From assembly GCA_032716605.1 (NCBI GenBank), contig JAVRFV010002325.1, positions 646,223 through 710,222 on the forward strand: DNA of 64,000 nt, in the 5' to 3' direction. The notes under the pieces were generated by a model, which worked only from the letters and a program-made list of their open reading frames with translations, ran no database searches and was not told the DNA's origin. Position numbers and translations under genes: made by a program. Shown piece by piece: positions 1-10,560 of this stretch (position 1 is the first letter of the stretch; each line of letters opens with the position of its first letter). This DNA is from Paralithodes platypus (lineage: Eukaryota > Arthropoda > Malacostraca > Decapoda > Lithodidae).

Positions 1-80
1 ACGTCCTTCCCAAGCTGTATAAAATTGTCTAATACATATGCCAGAATATAATGAAAAGGATGTCACCGGTACTGAAGGGG
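1..80. mobile_element. Fold-back TTAA MITE, 3' half
   Basis: The segment matches the right half of the fold-back element at 5767-5961: the AGCTGTATAAAATTGTCTAA-like arm, then a GGTACTGAAGGGG end running into TTAA at 81-84. It is cut by the window start. The TTAA flank and CCCCTTC-type end are what piggyBac-superfamily elements leave. It is non-coding. Confidence 0.5.
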
Positions 81-84
81 TTAA

Positions 85-810
85 GGGGGTAGTGCTTGGT
101 TTTTGGTCTATATATTTATATATTAATGTATATTTGAGTTTCCTCACTAGACCTCCATCAAGCTTAGAAAAACACCACCTAGACCCCCTTTCAAAACACC
201 ACCTAGACCCCCTTTCAAAACACCACCTAGACCCCCTTTCAAAACACCACCTAGACCCCCTTTCAAAACACCACCTAGACCCCCTTTCAAAACACCACCT
301 AGACCCCCTTTCAAAACACCACCTAGACCCCCTTTCAAAACACCACCTAGACCCCCTTTCAAAACACCACCTAGACCCCCTTTCAAAACACCACCTAGAC
401 CCCCTTTCAAAACACCACCTAGACCCCCTTTCAAAACACCACCTAGACCCCCTTTCAAAACACCACCTAGACCCCCTTTCAAAACACCACCTAGACCCCC
501 TTTCAAAACACCACCTAGACCCCCTTTCAAAACACCACCTAGACCCCCTTTCAAAACGAATTTGCACATCTTTCGGTAGACAAATTTCACGGCCGAAGGC
601 CGATTCCTTCTAAAATTAAAGGCTCGCTTTCGCTCGCCAGGAAAAAACGACACCTAAAGGACACGAAAGTTCTTAATATTGACAACAAAATTAGGCGAAA
701 TGTTTCAAAATCGCCAAACTATCGGAATGCACGTCTTAAAAACCTCAAAACTAATATGCTAAACATGAGGGAGAAGGGGGTCCAGAAAAAAAACGAGTAC
801 TAGCACCCCC
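85..810. mobile_element. TTAA-flanked MITE (GGGGG-end subtype) carrying a minisatellite
   Basis: The element lies between TTAA at 81-84 and TTAA at 811-814. Its ends are near-inverted: it starts GGGGGTAGTGCT and finishes with the complement of GGGGGTGCTAGTA. Its interior shares the recurring 330-bp MITE body of this region, seen as the reverse-orientation stretch with GGCTCGC..TCGCTCGCC and CATGAGGGAGAAGGGGG. Most of the excess length is the 24-bp tandem array at 167-557. A related copy is at 2272-2792. No protein is encoded. Confidence 0.6.
167..557. repeat. 24-bp minisatellite, about 16 copies
   Basis: The unit CACCTAGACCCCCTTTCAAA plus four further bases repeats about 16 times with almost no divergence. 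The unit is a local expansion of a sequence that occurs once in sibling MITEs (the 'tctagggggtgt..' segment). Because 24 is a multiple of three it stays open in several frames, giving artificial peptide repeats. Confidence 0.95.
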
Positions 811-814
811 TTAA

Positions 815-1671
815 ACAGTAAACACTCACGTAATTCCTCGTCCTCTGCCACACGTATAGAAGTGTGTGTACGGTTTGCGCGACAACGCCGCACTGAATCC
901 GGGAATTTCCGGGAGTTCCGAGGAGAGAGCAACGAGCAACAGCAGCCAATGTCAGCGGGGCCGGTTTACAGGTTATTACATCATATTAATTCTAGCTGTA
1001 CGAGATGTATATTCTAGAGATTGTGCTGTGTCTCGTTTAAATTTTTCATTATCTAGCAAATTGAATTATCTAGTGATTTTTTAGCATAAAGCTATCGGTA
1101 TATTATTATTTGGTCTTGATAACCCCCACAGGTGTGTGTATGTATTTATGGAATGTTCGGCTCGCTGGCCGCCTCGCCATTCTCACTCGGCTTAACTATT
1201 TCTGGTATTGCTATTGAAAACCCCGACTTGAAGTGAAAGGAGAAGACATTGGGCTGTGCAATACAAGTTAATTATTTGTGTTATTGTATTTATTATTGAA
1301 GGTATGGGTGTGTGGCGAAATATGTATGCCGTACGAAGTGTCTAATAACTATTAACTCTCGTTTTCTACCTCGCGGCTCCTGTATACTTCCCAGTGTTAA
1401 CCCCTTCTGTACCGACGACGTCTATTAACTTTATTATGGTTACTGTTAGACGACTTTATTCAGTTTAATAACGCCTGCAGCAATTAACATGCTTCGAACT
1501 ATCTCACTTTATACCTTTTACTACACAGATCCTCGTAAGTTGCACTAAATCGTCTAAATATATAATAAATAAAGGTCAATGTTTGTCTGTTTGTCAGTTA
1601 CCCAACCTTTGTTACTAAACTCCTCCCACAGTTTTGGTGCCAGGTGGGAGTGTGGGGCACCGTTGGAAAGC
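815..1671. other. Non-coding stretch with one decayed fold-back MITE
   Basis: No convincing exon. Near 1397-1500, TTAA followed by CCCCTTCTGTACCGACGACG and GACGACTTTATTCAGTTTAA resembles one arm of the fold-back MITE family. The rest is AT-rich and shows nothing I can name. Confidence 0.4.
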
Positions 1672-2058
1672 CCAAGCTTTGGAGATGGTTTTAGGCGAGT
1701 TTAGTGGAAATCAGAGACACTTTTGTTTAATAAAATTTTCGGCAGAGCTTATGTAGTATACGGGAGCGAACAAAATGCGAAAACAATTGCCGTTTGGGGC
1801 AGAAGGAGGCCTCCGATCGAAAAGGTGTATGGAACGAAAGTTGTTCGCAGCTCCCCATAATGAGGGTACGGATGAGGTCAGATCCAAAATCGGAGGTCAT
1901 TTAGTGGGCGAAATCGAGGTAGCCGTTTAATGAGGCACAGGGAGGTCGAGGCCGGTGATTATGGTAGTAGTAGTATTGTGATGATTGTGGTAGTAGTGAT
2001 TGATGATGGTGATTATGGTAGTAGAATTTAAACCCGGGCAACGCCGGGTACCCCTCCT
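1672..2058. repeat. Dispersed repeat R1, copy 1 (uninterrupted)
   Basis: This copy runs from GGAGATGGTTTTAGGCGAG through a (GTAGTA)-rich segment to AACGCCGGGTACCCCTCC. It matches 12222-12444 joined to 13069-13200. In copy 1 the junction GCCGTTTAATGAGGCAC is continuous, so it is the empty site for the element at 12445-13064. It is non-coding and of unknown class. Confidence 0.8.
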
Positions 2059-2271
2059 AGTCTAAAATATAATGAAAAAGACGTCGCTGGTACCGGCGAC
2101 GTCTTTTCAATTTTTATCTAGCTATGTCAGTTAAGAGGACCTGTGGTAGCAGAGTTAAGTGAGATAGTTCGACGCCTGTTAATTGTTGGAGGCCCTTTTA
2201 AAACTGACTAAAATCGTCTAATAGTAACCAGAATACTGTAGAAAGGACGTTGCCGGTACGGAAGGGGTTAA

Positions 2272-2792
2272 GGGGGTAGTGTTTGTTTTTTGGTCTATTA
2301 ATACCGTCTTGATAGCGTAATGCATAAATGCGTGAAATTTCGGTGTGAGTATCCTAGGTTCGAGTCCTTGGAGTGCCATACAGGTATGTATTTGTTGATT
2401 TCATTAATTGAGTTTATAAGTAAGGTTGGTTGGTGAAAAAATATGAATTTATTTATATATTTGTTTTAGTTTCCTCGCTAGACCTCCATCAAGCTTATAT
2501 AGAGAAAAAAACAAAAAAAAATAGATCCCCCTTTCAAGATAAATTTGTACATTTTTCGGTAGAAAAATTTCCCGGCCAAAGTACGGTTCCTTCTAAAATT
2601 AGACGCCTGCTATCGCTCGCCTGGTAAAAATCGACACCGAAAGGGCACGAAAGGCCTTAATATTGACACAAAAATAAGAGGCGAAATGTCTCAAAATCGC
2701 CAAACTAACGGAACGCGAACGTCTTAAAACCTCGAAACTAATATGCTCAACATGAGGGAGAAGGGGGTCCAGAAAAAGTGAGTACTACCCCC
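2272..2792. mobile_element. TTAA-flanked MITE with a SINE inserted
   Basis: The element is bounded by TTAA 2268-2271 and TTAA 2793-2796, with ends GGGGGTAGTG and CACTACCCCC-like, as in the copy at 85-810. It contains the tRNA-headed SINE at 2297-2445. The rest is the common MITE body in reverse orientation. Confidence 0.65.
2297..2445 (+). mobile_element. tRNA-headed SINE family S1, copy
   Basis: A B-box-like GGTTCGAGTCC follows GGTGTGAGTATCCTA, then a body with TTTCATTAATTGAGTTTA and GTTGGTTGGTGAAAAAATAT. Near-identical copies lie at 35226-35350, 37012-37113, 38946-39078 and 41625-41785. The internal promoter-like head and dispersed copies fit a tRNA-derived SINE. It is not a functional tRNA because no cloverleaf closes. 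Confidence 0.7.
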
Positions 2793-2825
2793 TTAATTAA
2801 GGCGGTTCCTCCTATACTCCCTTAA

Positions 2826-3031
2826 CCCCTTGAAGCTCTGACGCGTTTTAGCAGTTAATTTTGGTTATCATTAGACGATTGTATGCAGCTTAGGAAGGAT
2901 CTGTGGGTATTAAAAGGGTAAATACTATCTCAATCAACCCTTTGACTGCCATATACCGTTACTAATCTGAATGCAATCGTCTAATAGTAGCCAGGAAACA
3001 GAACAGAAAGGCGTATTGGAGCTTGAAAGGG
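2826..3031. mobile_element. Fold-back TTAA MITE
   Basis: Flanked by TTAA 2822-2825 and TTAA 3032-3035. The ends are CCCCTTGAAGCTC and its near complement GAGCTTGAAAGGG, and the two arms carry TTAGACGATTGTATGCAGC and CTGAATGCAATCGTCTAA. It is the same family as 5767-5961. Confidence 0.65.
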
Positions 3032-3084
3032 TTAAAGCCACTTCTCTTTTACCAAGGTCGATCACGGTATCTTCTTAAGGGGTT

Positions 3085-3385
3085 TCGGCCCCCCCCTCCC
3101 CCCACCCCTTCTCCCTCATGTTTAGACCCATTAGTTTTCAAATTTGTTGACGTTTGGCCCATTAGTTTGGCGTTTTTAAGACCTTTTGCCCCATTTCTTT
3201 GTCATTATTAAGACTTCGTGTCATTTAGGTGTCGATTTTTTTCCTGGCGAGCGAGAGCGAGCCTGTAATTTAAGAGAAACCGACGCGAGACATTTTCTAT
3301 CGAAAAATGTACAAATTTATCTTGAAGGAGGGTCTTGGGCGGGTGTGTTAAGCTTCATGAAGGTTTAGGGACGAAAATAATAGAC
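3085..3385. mobile_element. Degraded copy of the 330-bp TTAA MITE
   Basis: Shares the MITE body: CCTTCTCCCTCATGTTTAG, TTCCTGGCGAGCGAGAGCGA, AAATGTACAAATTTATCTTG and AGCTTCATGAAGG. Its terminal TTAA sites are not preserved. Confidence 0.5.
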
Positions 3386-3441
3386 TCATAAAAAGATACG
3401 TACAATAAATGAACAAATAAAAACCACCCCTCACCCTTTAA

Positions 3442-3768
3442 GGGGATATTTCCACTTGAGGGATTTTTTCTGGACCCATTTCTCCCTCATGTTTAGCCCC
3501 ATTGCTTTTGAGATTTTAAGACGTTTGCCCTAGTAGTTTGGACATTTTAAGACATTTAGCCCCATTTATGTCAATTTTAAGACCTTTCATGCCATTAAGG
3601 TGTCGATTTTTTCCTGGCGAGCGATAGCGAGCCTGTAATTTAAGAGCAACCGGCCTTCGGCCGGGAAATTTTTCTACCGAAAAATGTAAAAAATTATCTT
3701 GCAAGGGGGTCTAGGGGGTGTAATTTTAAGCTTGATGAAAACGTAGGGAACAAACTAAATACCTCCCC
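3442..3768. mobile_element. TTAA MITE family A copy
   Basis: Bounded by TTAA 3438-3441 and TTAA 3769-3772. It begins GGGGATATTTCCACTTGAGG and ends CTAAATACCTCCCC. The interior has a CGGCCTTCGGCCG hairpin and the GGCGAGCGATAGCGAGCC near-palindrome shared by all siblings. Confidence 0.8.
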
Positions 3769-3822
3769 TTAAGCAACTTCACGATCACGGCATCTTATCC
3801 TAATCTAACCTGATCTAACGTA

Positions 3823-4182
3823 GGGGGGGATTTCCACTTGAGGGATTTTGGGGGGACCCCTTTCGCCCTCATATTTAGCCCCATTGCTTTGGAGATTTTA
3901 AGACGTTCGCCCCATTAGTTTGTCGATTTTAAGAATTGTTGCTGCATTTCTTTATCCATATTAAAACCTTTAGTACCATTTAGGTGACGATTTTGTTTTT
4001 CCTGGCAAGCGATAGCGAGCCTGTAATATTTCGGTACATTTTTCTACCGAAAAATGTACAAATTTATCTTGAAGGAGGTTCTTGATTTTTTTTTTTTTAG
4101 TTTGATGGAGGTCTTGAGAGGAAACCAAATAAAAATATGGAATTATATATAAATCAACATTAATAAATCCGACCATCCCTCC
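3823..4182. mobile_element. TTAA MITE family A copy
   Basis: Starts in a run of G followed by ATTTCCACTTGAGGG and reaches the TTAA at 4183-4186 that it shares with the next copy. It has a longer A+T insert near its right end than its siblings. Its left TTAA is not clean. Confidence 0.6.
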
Positions 4183-4186
4183 TTAA

Positions 4187-4517
4187 GGGGAGATTTCCAC
4201 TTGAGGGATTTTTTTTTTCTGGACCCCTTTCTCCTTCATCTTTAGCCCCATTGCTTTTGGAGATTTTAACACGTTCCCCCCATTAGTTTGGCGATTTTAA
4301 AAACTTTCGCCCCATTTATGTCAATGTTAAGACCTTTCTTGCCATATAGGTGTCAATCTTTTCCTGGCGAGCGATAGCGAGCCTGTAATTTAAGAGGAAC
4401 CGGCCTTCGGCCTGGACATTTTTCTCCCGAAAAATGTACAAATTTATCTTGCAAGGGGTCAAAAGGGTGTAATTTTAAGCTTGATGGAGGTCTAGGGAAC
4501 AAAGTGAATACCTCCCC
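4187..4517. mobile_element. TTAA MITE family A copy
   Basis: Bounded by TTAA 4183-4186 and TTAA 4518-4521, 331 bp. The ends are GGGGAGATTTCCACTTG and GTGAATACCTCCCC. It directly abuts the previous copy at a shared TTAA, so one inserted at the border of the other. Confidence 0.8.
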
Positions 4518-4646
4518 TTAACCCTTCACCACCATGACGTAATTGTCATTCTATTCTGGTTACCAACAGACGATCACATTGCTTTAGTTAATAATCTACC
4601 ACTCAAATGGGTTAATACGATCTCCGTAAACCCCATTAATGACACA

Positions 4647-4974
4647 GGGGAGGTATTTAGTTTGTTCCCTAGACCTCCATCAACCTTAAAATTACACCCC
4701 CTTGAGTCCCTTTCAAGATAAATTTGTAAATTTTTCGGTAGAAAAATGTCCCGGCCGAAGGCCGATTCCTCTTAAATTACAGGCTCGCTATCGCTCGCCA
4801 GGATAAAATCGACACCTGAATGGCACGAAAGGTCTTAATATGGGGTGAAAGTTCTTAAAATCGCTAAACTAATGGGGCGAAAGTTTTATAATATCAAAAG
4901 CAATGGGGTTAAACATGAGGGAGAAGGGGGTCAAGAAAAACATCCCTTAAGTGGAAATCTCCCCTTAAGCCGCA
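4647..4974. mobile_element. TTAA MITE family A copy, inverted
   Basis: Reverse orientation: starts GGGGAGGTATTTAGTTTG and ends GGAAATCTCCCC before TTAA 4975-4978. The left flank reads CACA rather than TTAA, so that site has mutated. The interior is as in its siblings. Confidence 0.75.
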
Positions 4975-5051
4975 TACACAATCGTTTCATTGTAGCCAAT
5001 ATCAAAGGCTATAAAGGCGTCGTCATATTATGGTGGTGTTGAAGGGGTTAA

Positions 5052-5397
5052 GGGGAGATTTCCGCTTGAGGGATTTTTCTCTGGACCCCCCCCCCCCCCC
5101 CCCCCTTCTCTCTCATGTTTAGCCCCATTGCTTTTTATATTTTAAGACGCTCGCCCCCTTTAGTGTGGCGATTTTAAGAACTTTCGCCCCATTTCTGTAA
5201 ATGTTAAGAACTTTCGTGCCATTTAGGTATCGATATTTTCCTGGCGAGCGATAGCGAGCCTGTAATTTAAGAGGAACCGGCGTTCGGCCGGGAAATTTTT
5301 CTACCGAAAAATTTACAAATTTATCTTGAAAAGGGGGGTTTAGGGGGTGCAATTTTAAGCTTGATAGAGGTCTAGGGAACAAACTAAATACCTCCCC
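5052..5397. mobile_element. TTAA MITE family A copy
   Basis: Bounded by TTAA 5048-5051 and TTAA 5398-5401, 346 bp. It contains a run of about 20 C at 5087-5105 that accounts for its extra length. Confidence 0.8.
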
Positions 5398-5434
5398 TTA
5401 AGGTGCGGCCGATAACAACAATCGCTGTACTTAA

Positions 5435-5762
5435 GGGGAGATCTCCACTTGAGGGATTTTTTTCTCGACCCCTTTCTCCCTCATGTTTAGCCCCATTGCT
5501 TTTCTAATTTTAAGACGTTCGCCCCATTATTTTGACGATTTAAAGAACTTTGGACCCATTTCTGTCAATGTTAAGACCTTTCGTGCCATTTAGGTGTCGA
5601 TTTTATCCTGGCGAGCGATAGCGAGCCTGTTATTTAAGAGGAACCGGCTTTCAGCCGGGACATTTTTCTACCGAAAAATTTACAAATTTATCTTGAAAGG
5701 GACTCAAGGGGGTGTAATTTTAAGGTTGATGGAGGTCTAGGGAACAAACTAAATACCTCCCC
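5435..5762. mobile_element. TTAA MITE family A copy
   Basis: Bounded by TTAA 5431-5434 and TTAA 5763-5766, 328 bp. The ends are GGGGAGATCTCCACTTG and AAATACCTCCCC. The right TTAA is shared with the fold-back element that follows. Confidence 0.8.
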
Positions 5763-5766
5763 TTAA

Positions 5767-5961
5767 CCCCTTCAGTACCAGCGACGGTTGTTATATTTCA
5801 TGCTAGCTATATTTAGACGATATTATGCAGCTTAGGAAGGATCTGTGGTAGTTTAAAGGGTTGGTTAAGATAGTTGGAAGCCTTATTATTGCTAGAGGTC
5901 CTTCCTAAGCTGAATAAAATCGTCTAATGGGATGAAAAGGATGTCCCTGGTACTGAACGGG
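5767..5961. mobile_element. Fold-back TTAA MITE, best copy
   Basis: 195 bp between TTAA 5763-5766 and TTAA 5962-5965. The ends CCCCTTCAGTACCAGCGACG and CCTGGTACTGAACGGG are inverted. Inner arms TTAGACGATATTATGCAGC and GCTGAATAAAATCGTCTAA extend the inverted repeat to most of the element, so it can fold into one long hairpin. Other copies or halves are at 1-80, 2826-3031, 4522-4640, 32450-32570 and 45415-45600. Confidence 0.75.
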
Positions 5962-5965
5962 TTAA

Positions 5966-5987
5966 GGGGATATCTTTAGTTTGTTCC
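5966..5987. mobile_element. TTAA MITE family A, left remnant of a split copy
   Basis: After TTAA 5962-5965 the sequence GGGGATATCTTTAGTTTGTT is the start of an inverted family A copy. It stops at GTTCC (5983-5987) and resumes at 9024 with GTTCCCTAGATCTCC, so a 3036-bp insertion splits it. Confidence 0.65.
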
Positions 5988-8900
5988 TGTTATGCCCTGT
6001 TTTTCTACAGGTTTAACTTGGGTAATGTGAGTTCTAAATTGACTGGGTATATAAGGCTGCATGCACAATACAAGATATGAGGAATAGAGAACACAAAGAA
6101 ACACATGGTAGCAAGTTACATGATCACGTTTATTGATATACCACTGCAGAATACTTGTGTAAGACAATATAATAGAATTGAACAACACTAGCATAAGTGG
6201 ATCTGGATGGAGCCTAGTCTCCCACTTCCAACGTTCAGGTATTAATCTTCTGATCACTGGCTTTGATTTCACAGGTTTATATACCGAAGACCATCAATGT
6301 TACTTATAGATTCATATTCACTGTTAGATTTATCACTGGTAGCTCTGGTGCACAAGTAGTAGTTCACAGACTAGATTAGACACGCATTTTTAGAGCACGG
6401 GAATTCTAGTAACCTCAGGGGGTACTGATCTAAGTTTTATATCCTTGTCTCAGAAATACATAGAACGCAAATCAGTGGGCGAACGTTAGATATCACTAGA
6501 GTTTTAATATCTGAATAAGGTAATTACGAGAGTCAAGGTCGCCTGTTAATTAAAGAGCACTGATCGCTTAGTACGTCCCAAATGGAATGGTTAAGTATGA
6601 ATTACACTGGGCAAGGTCTTAGCCACTTCGTAGAAATATTAATTAGTGAATCTAAAACAGCACAGTAAGATGTAGTACTGCTAAAGGGAATCTTGGGTAG
6701 TATCTGATGGGTCTGGTCCTGGTTATCTTGCGTCCATGATGTTGGGGGCTAACGACTGGTTCCGCGGCCGTCCAGGGGGGCCATATGTGTGAAGTTCTTC
6801 AATACGTGGGCAGGTCCTTCTATCCAAATCTGCCACGGAGTCTGCCGGTTCTGGGATCTCACTCCGGAACAACACAAGGGCAGAGCTAGAAATTAACTGC
6901 AGGGTAGTGACCCCTGGTTGGTGTCTAGCTTTCAACTGATTTGACTGGGGGCGGGAGTTAGATTTATAGGCTCGGTTCTGGACCCTGTAGACAGTAGGGA
7001 TCTCGAGTCTTATGGACTTAATTGAGCTCTCAATAGATATGGGGACTAGGTAAGATGGTATTTACTGTTGTGGCACAGGGCGATAGGAAGCCTTTATATT
7101 TTCATATAACTGAGCCTTAGTAAGAGGTACTATTTTGGCTATACTGGACGTATTTAGGGGAGAGAGACTGGATCTACTTTGCGAGGAGGATGGGGACAGC
7201 TGTGATAGGAGCGTCTCTCTAGATTGTTCAATCTTCATTCTATGGTATAGCTGAGGTGCTAATTTAGTGATCAGAGCATGCAAGAAAGGTAAATGGTTTA
7301 TTGTGAGTTAATAGAGGTTAGTAAAGGTGTTAGTCATTCATGGTTAGTTCATCGATAGGAAGAATTCCTGTGCTACCTGGCAATGACTCGAAAGTCAAAA
7401 CAGGGGCCAGGTATACCTCCGCGGGGGTGGGGGTCTCCCTCCTCGGGTGGGCAAAAAGGGGGAGCTGGGCGCCCTCTCTCTGATATAGTCGTCTGGCGGC
7501 TGTGGCTAGGGGCTTGCCATATCACCAGTGTTTGTAATAACCCTCTGTGTATGAGACAGATGGGAGTGTCTTTAATACCAAAACCGAAGGTGCCTTAGCT
7601 AGCTGGTTTTACTCGGCTGGTTGTTAATTGTAGGATTTGCTGGATATGGTGGAGACTGGGTTGCTAACTCTGCCACATTTATCTGGAAGTATGGCAATAG
7701 AAGTTAGTTACTGGCGGGGCGGCTAGCCTCGCACCGACGACCATTGGGTGCAGGGTTGTGAATGTGTTGTAAGAGAATAGATGGCATGCAAGGGGCTAGT
7801 AAAGTTCTAATGTTGTTCTGGCCTACTAAGTGAAGGTAGGCTGGATAGGAGTATATATAAAAGGTTGGAGAGCGTTAGTAACGGACAATTCAAGGATCTT
7901 CAAGAGGTATGAGAGAGAGGCTAGGTCGGACAAGAGTCGAGAAGCGCGGGTGTCTTAATGAGAGGGGGGGGGGAGTTCAAGGGCTACAGGGAAATTTTGC
8001 CCCTAAGGTCCCTGGGCGTGGGGGTGGCATTAGGCTACAATTGATATGGAAGTTTGAAAAGGCAGTAGAATACGTTAGCCAAATGCTACCGGGGAATGCA
8101 ACTATTGGGTGGTATATGAGTCTGGAAAAGATAGAGTTATGTGATCAGTCAGAGGGTTATGGATACTATTAGTTGGCCCTGGGAACTGCGTTTTCTATTA
8201 AATATAAAATACCACCCACAGCGGCAGTTCGTAGGGGTACTTAGTTATTGTTTCGGGGTACTTATGACAGATACTGGTAACCAGGTTATCTTATACAATC
8301 TCTGGTTGGGGTAAGAGGTGTAAGACACGAAATAAATTGGCGTAGTGTGGGCTGTGGATACGAAGGAGGCAAGGGGAAGACGTATGACAATTGTGGAAAG
8401 TAAATGGAAAAAGGTGAACACAATGGCGGAGAAAATTACTTAACCTAAGGATTGCATACATAGATTTATGGGGCGATGGGTCTTCAGAAGCTTAGTCTGG
8501 CAAGACAAGATGTTAGGGAATGTTAATATTAATACTTAGTTACTAGAGGAGCAATGCAAGGGGCGACTGAGCACGGGTTACATATATCTATACTCGTCAT
8601 GGAAAATGATATACGAGGTCTAGGGACAGTGTGGGTGTTTTAACTTCTAAGATATATAACATCTACTTCTCGGATGCAAGAACATACATAGATATAATTA
8701 TGGCTGTCTGATGTGTTGGCATTGGCTCAACGTCGGGACAGGCATGGGTGTTTTTAATATGAATGTATATTCCTGTTCATCATCTTTGTAGTTAGGAGTG
8801 TAGGACACAAGGGGGTTAGTGTACGTGAGGTGTGGAAAATGGTCAGTTTTAGAAAAGGTAAATGGGTGTGTCCTGGAGCTGTTTAGCCCTGCGGGCTTGG

Positions 8901-9023
8901 GCCTTGTCTGGAATGGCGGGATCGGTCAGCTGGTCCTTTCGTTCTGTGGACCTTTCCTTTGGTGTTTCTGTGTGGTGTTCGTTCATGGCTTCTGTGTTGG
9001 GCTTCTCGTTCTGGGGCATTTTA
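5988..9023. mobile_element. Unidentified 3.0-kb insertion with 5-bp target duplication
   Basis: The insertion is defined by the MITE it interrupts. GTTCC occurs at 5983-5987 and again at 9024-9028, and only one copy is present in intact sibling MITEs. The inserted DNA begins TGTTATGCCCTG and ends GGGGCATTTTA; ATGCCC near the start and GGGGCAT near the end are weakly inverted. Every reading frame is broken and I see no transposase or reverse transcriptase. A 5-bp duplication and a TG start would suit an LTR-type or other integrase-mobilised non-autonomous element, but no LTR pair is visible. It is the largest part of the window with no recognisable content. Confidence 0.5.
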
Positions 9024-9298
9024 GTTCCCTAGATCTCCATCAAGCTTAACATTAACACAACCTCTTTCAAGATAAATTTATATATTTTTGGGTCGAAAAA
9101 TGCCCCAGTTCCTCTTAAATTACAGGCTCGCTATCGCTTGCAAGGAAAAACTCGACACGTAAATGGCACTAAAGGTCTTAAAATTGACAGAAATGGGACA
9201 TTTTGTAAAATCGCCAAACTAATGGAGAGAATGTCTTAAAATCTCAAAATCAACGGGGCTAAACATGAGGGAGAAAGGGGTCCAGAAAAAATCCTTAT
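9024..9298. mobile_element. TTAA MITE family A, right remnant of a split copy
   Basis: Continues the copy begun at 5966: TAGATCTCCATCAAGCTT, GGCTCGCTATCGCTTGC and AAACATGAGGGAGAAAGGGG are in the usual inverted order. The right TTAA is missing; the sequence runs into the minisatellite. Confidence 0.65.
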
Positions 9299-9309
9299 GT
9301 TGTCTATAT

Positions 9310-9790
9310 TTTCTGTCGTTGTATTATTAATCATTGTATTTTATCTATCGTTGTATCTATCGTTGTATTTCATCTATCGTTGTATTTTCTATATTGTATT
9401 TTATCTATCGTTGTATTTTATCTATTGTATTTTATCTATCGTTGTATTTCATCTATCGTTGTATTTTATCTATCGTTGTATTTTATCTATCGTTGTATTT
9501 TATCTATCATTGTATTTTATCTATCATTGTATTTTATCTATTGTATTTTATCTATCGTTGTATTTTATCTATCATTGTATTTTATCTATCATTGTATTTT
9601 ATCTATTGTATTTTATCTATCGTACTTTATCTATCGTTGTATTTTATCTATCGTTGTATTTTATCTATCGTTGTATTTTATCTATCATTGTATTTTATCT
9701 ATTGTATTTAATCTATCGTTGTATTTTATCTATCATTGTATTTTTTCTATCGTTGTATTTTATCTATCGTATTTTATCTATCGTATTTTT
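9310..9790. repeat. 17-bp minisatellite (TTTTATCTATCGTTGTA)
   Basis: Variants of TTTTATCTATCGTTGTA (with CATTGTA and shortened TTGTA forms) repeat for about 480 bp. The open frames across it are by-products of low complexity, rich in Ile, Leu, Tyr and Phe. Confidence 0.9.
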
Positions 9791-9981
9791 AGCTGTTACG
9801 ACTTTCATGCCTTTGTTCTCCTCGGCTTGGTTTTAAAAGTCATGGTGATGCTGAATGAGACACGCACACTCACTCACTCACACACTCACTCTCTCTCTCC
9901 AAACCCAAAAGAATCATACGAGAATACTGGTAGCCTATACAGAATATTTAGTCAGGATATAAGCAACGGTTCCATGTCATC

Positions 9982-10140
9982 TCAACCAGTAGACCATTTC
10001 AACCAGTAGCTCTCAACCAGTGCCAAATTAACCCAGATCAACCAAACCAGTGCCAAAATATAGTACTAACCTAACCTAACCGTATTCGTTGATTTGGTAC
10101 GGGTTGAGAGCTACTGGTTGAAATGGTCTACTGGTTGAGT
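9982..10140. mobile_element. Fold-back repeat with about 38-bp arms
   Basis: CAACCAGTAGACCATTTCAA at the left is matched by TTGAAATGGTCTACTGGTTG at the right, with CCAGTAGCTCTCAACC also mirrored. About 80 bp separates the arms. Half copies occur near 53966-53990 and 57315-57375. Confidence 0.65.
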
Positions 10141-10149
10141 TGACCGGTC

Positions 10150-10310
10150 ACCATAAGTAACACCCCGTTCTTAACATTAATCATCCATTACAGACCACAA
10201 TTAATGTACTTGAATATATAATGAAATCATATGGTCCTCCCCGGATTCGAACTCGGGACGCCACACCCAGAACATAAGCATCTAAACCATTACACCGCCA
10301 ACACAATAAC
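10150..10310 (-). mobile_element. tRNA-headed SINE family S2, minus strand
   Basis: The minus strand reads GGCGGTGTAATGGTTTAGAT, then GTCCCGAGTTCGAATCC (B-box type), then a tail with TTAATGTTAAGAACGGG. A + strand copy begins at 38797, directly at a splice donor. It looks tRNA-like but has no closing acceptor stem. Confidence 0.65.
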
Positions 10311-10460
10311 AGGATGGTTAGTGAGTAGGTCGACCTTTGCATGACATATTACATCAGTGACAGTCACATCCTCTTATACAAAGGAAAGCAAGCAACAACA
10401 GACCTACTGATCCTTACTAGGCTGCTTGTAAAAAAAACACATATTGTAGTCATTATCAAT

Positions 10461-10560
10461 ATCATTATTGTTATTATTATTATCATTAGTATATATATAT
10501 ATATACAGTATATATATATATATTTTTTTTATTTTTTATTTTTTATATATTTTTTTATGA
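10461..10560. repeat. AT-rich microsatellite
   Basis: (TTA)n, then (TA)n and T-rich tracts. No coding potential. Confidence 0.9.

Noticed and set aside
38..653. Open frames with repeated HHLDPLSK or GGVLKGGL peptides
   Set aside because: They are read-outs of a 24-bp minisatellite on both strands inside a MITE; no promoter, splice or homologue supports a protein.
2330..2380. Functional tRNA genes at the GGTTCGAGTCC and GAGTTCGAATCC sites
   Set aside because: No acceptor or anticodon stem can be closed and the sequences are dispersed with SINE bodies; they are tRNA-derived SINE heads.
5988..9023. LTR retrotransposon
   Set aside because: TG start and 5-bp duplication fit, but I found no direct terminal repeats, primer site or coding remnant, and the right end is TA rather than CA.
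9297..10009. Long Ile/Leu/Tyr-rich ORFs resembling membrane proteins
   Set aside because: Three overlapping frames are open only because the 17-bp repeat lacks stops; hydrophobicity is an artefact of TTTTATCTATCG.
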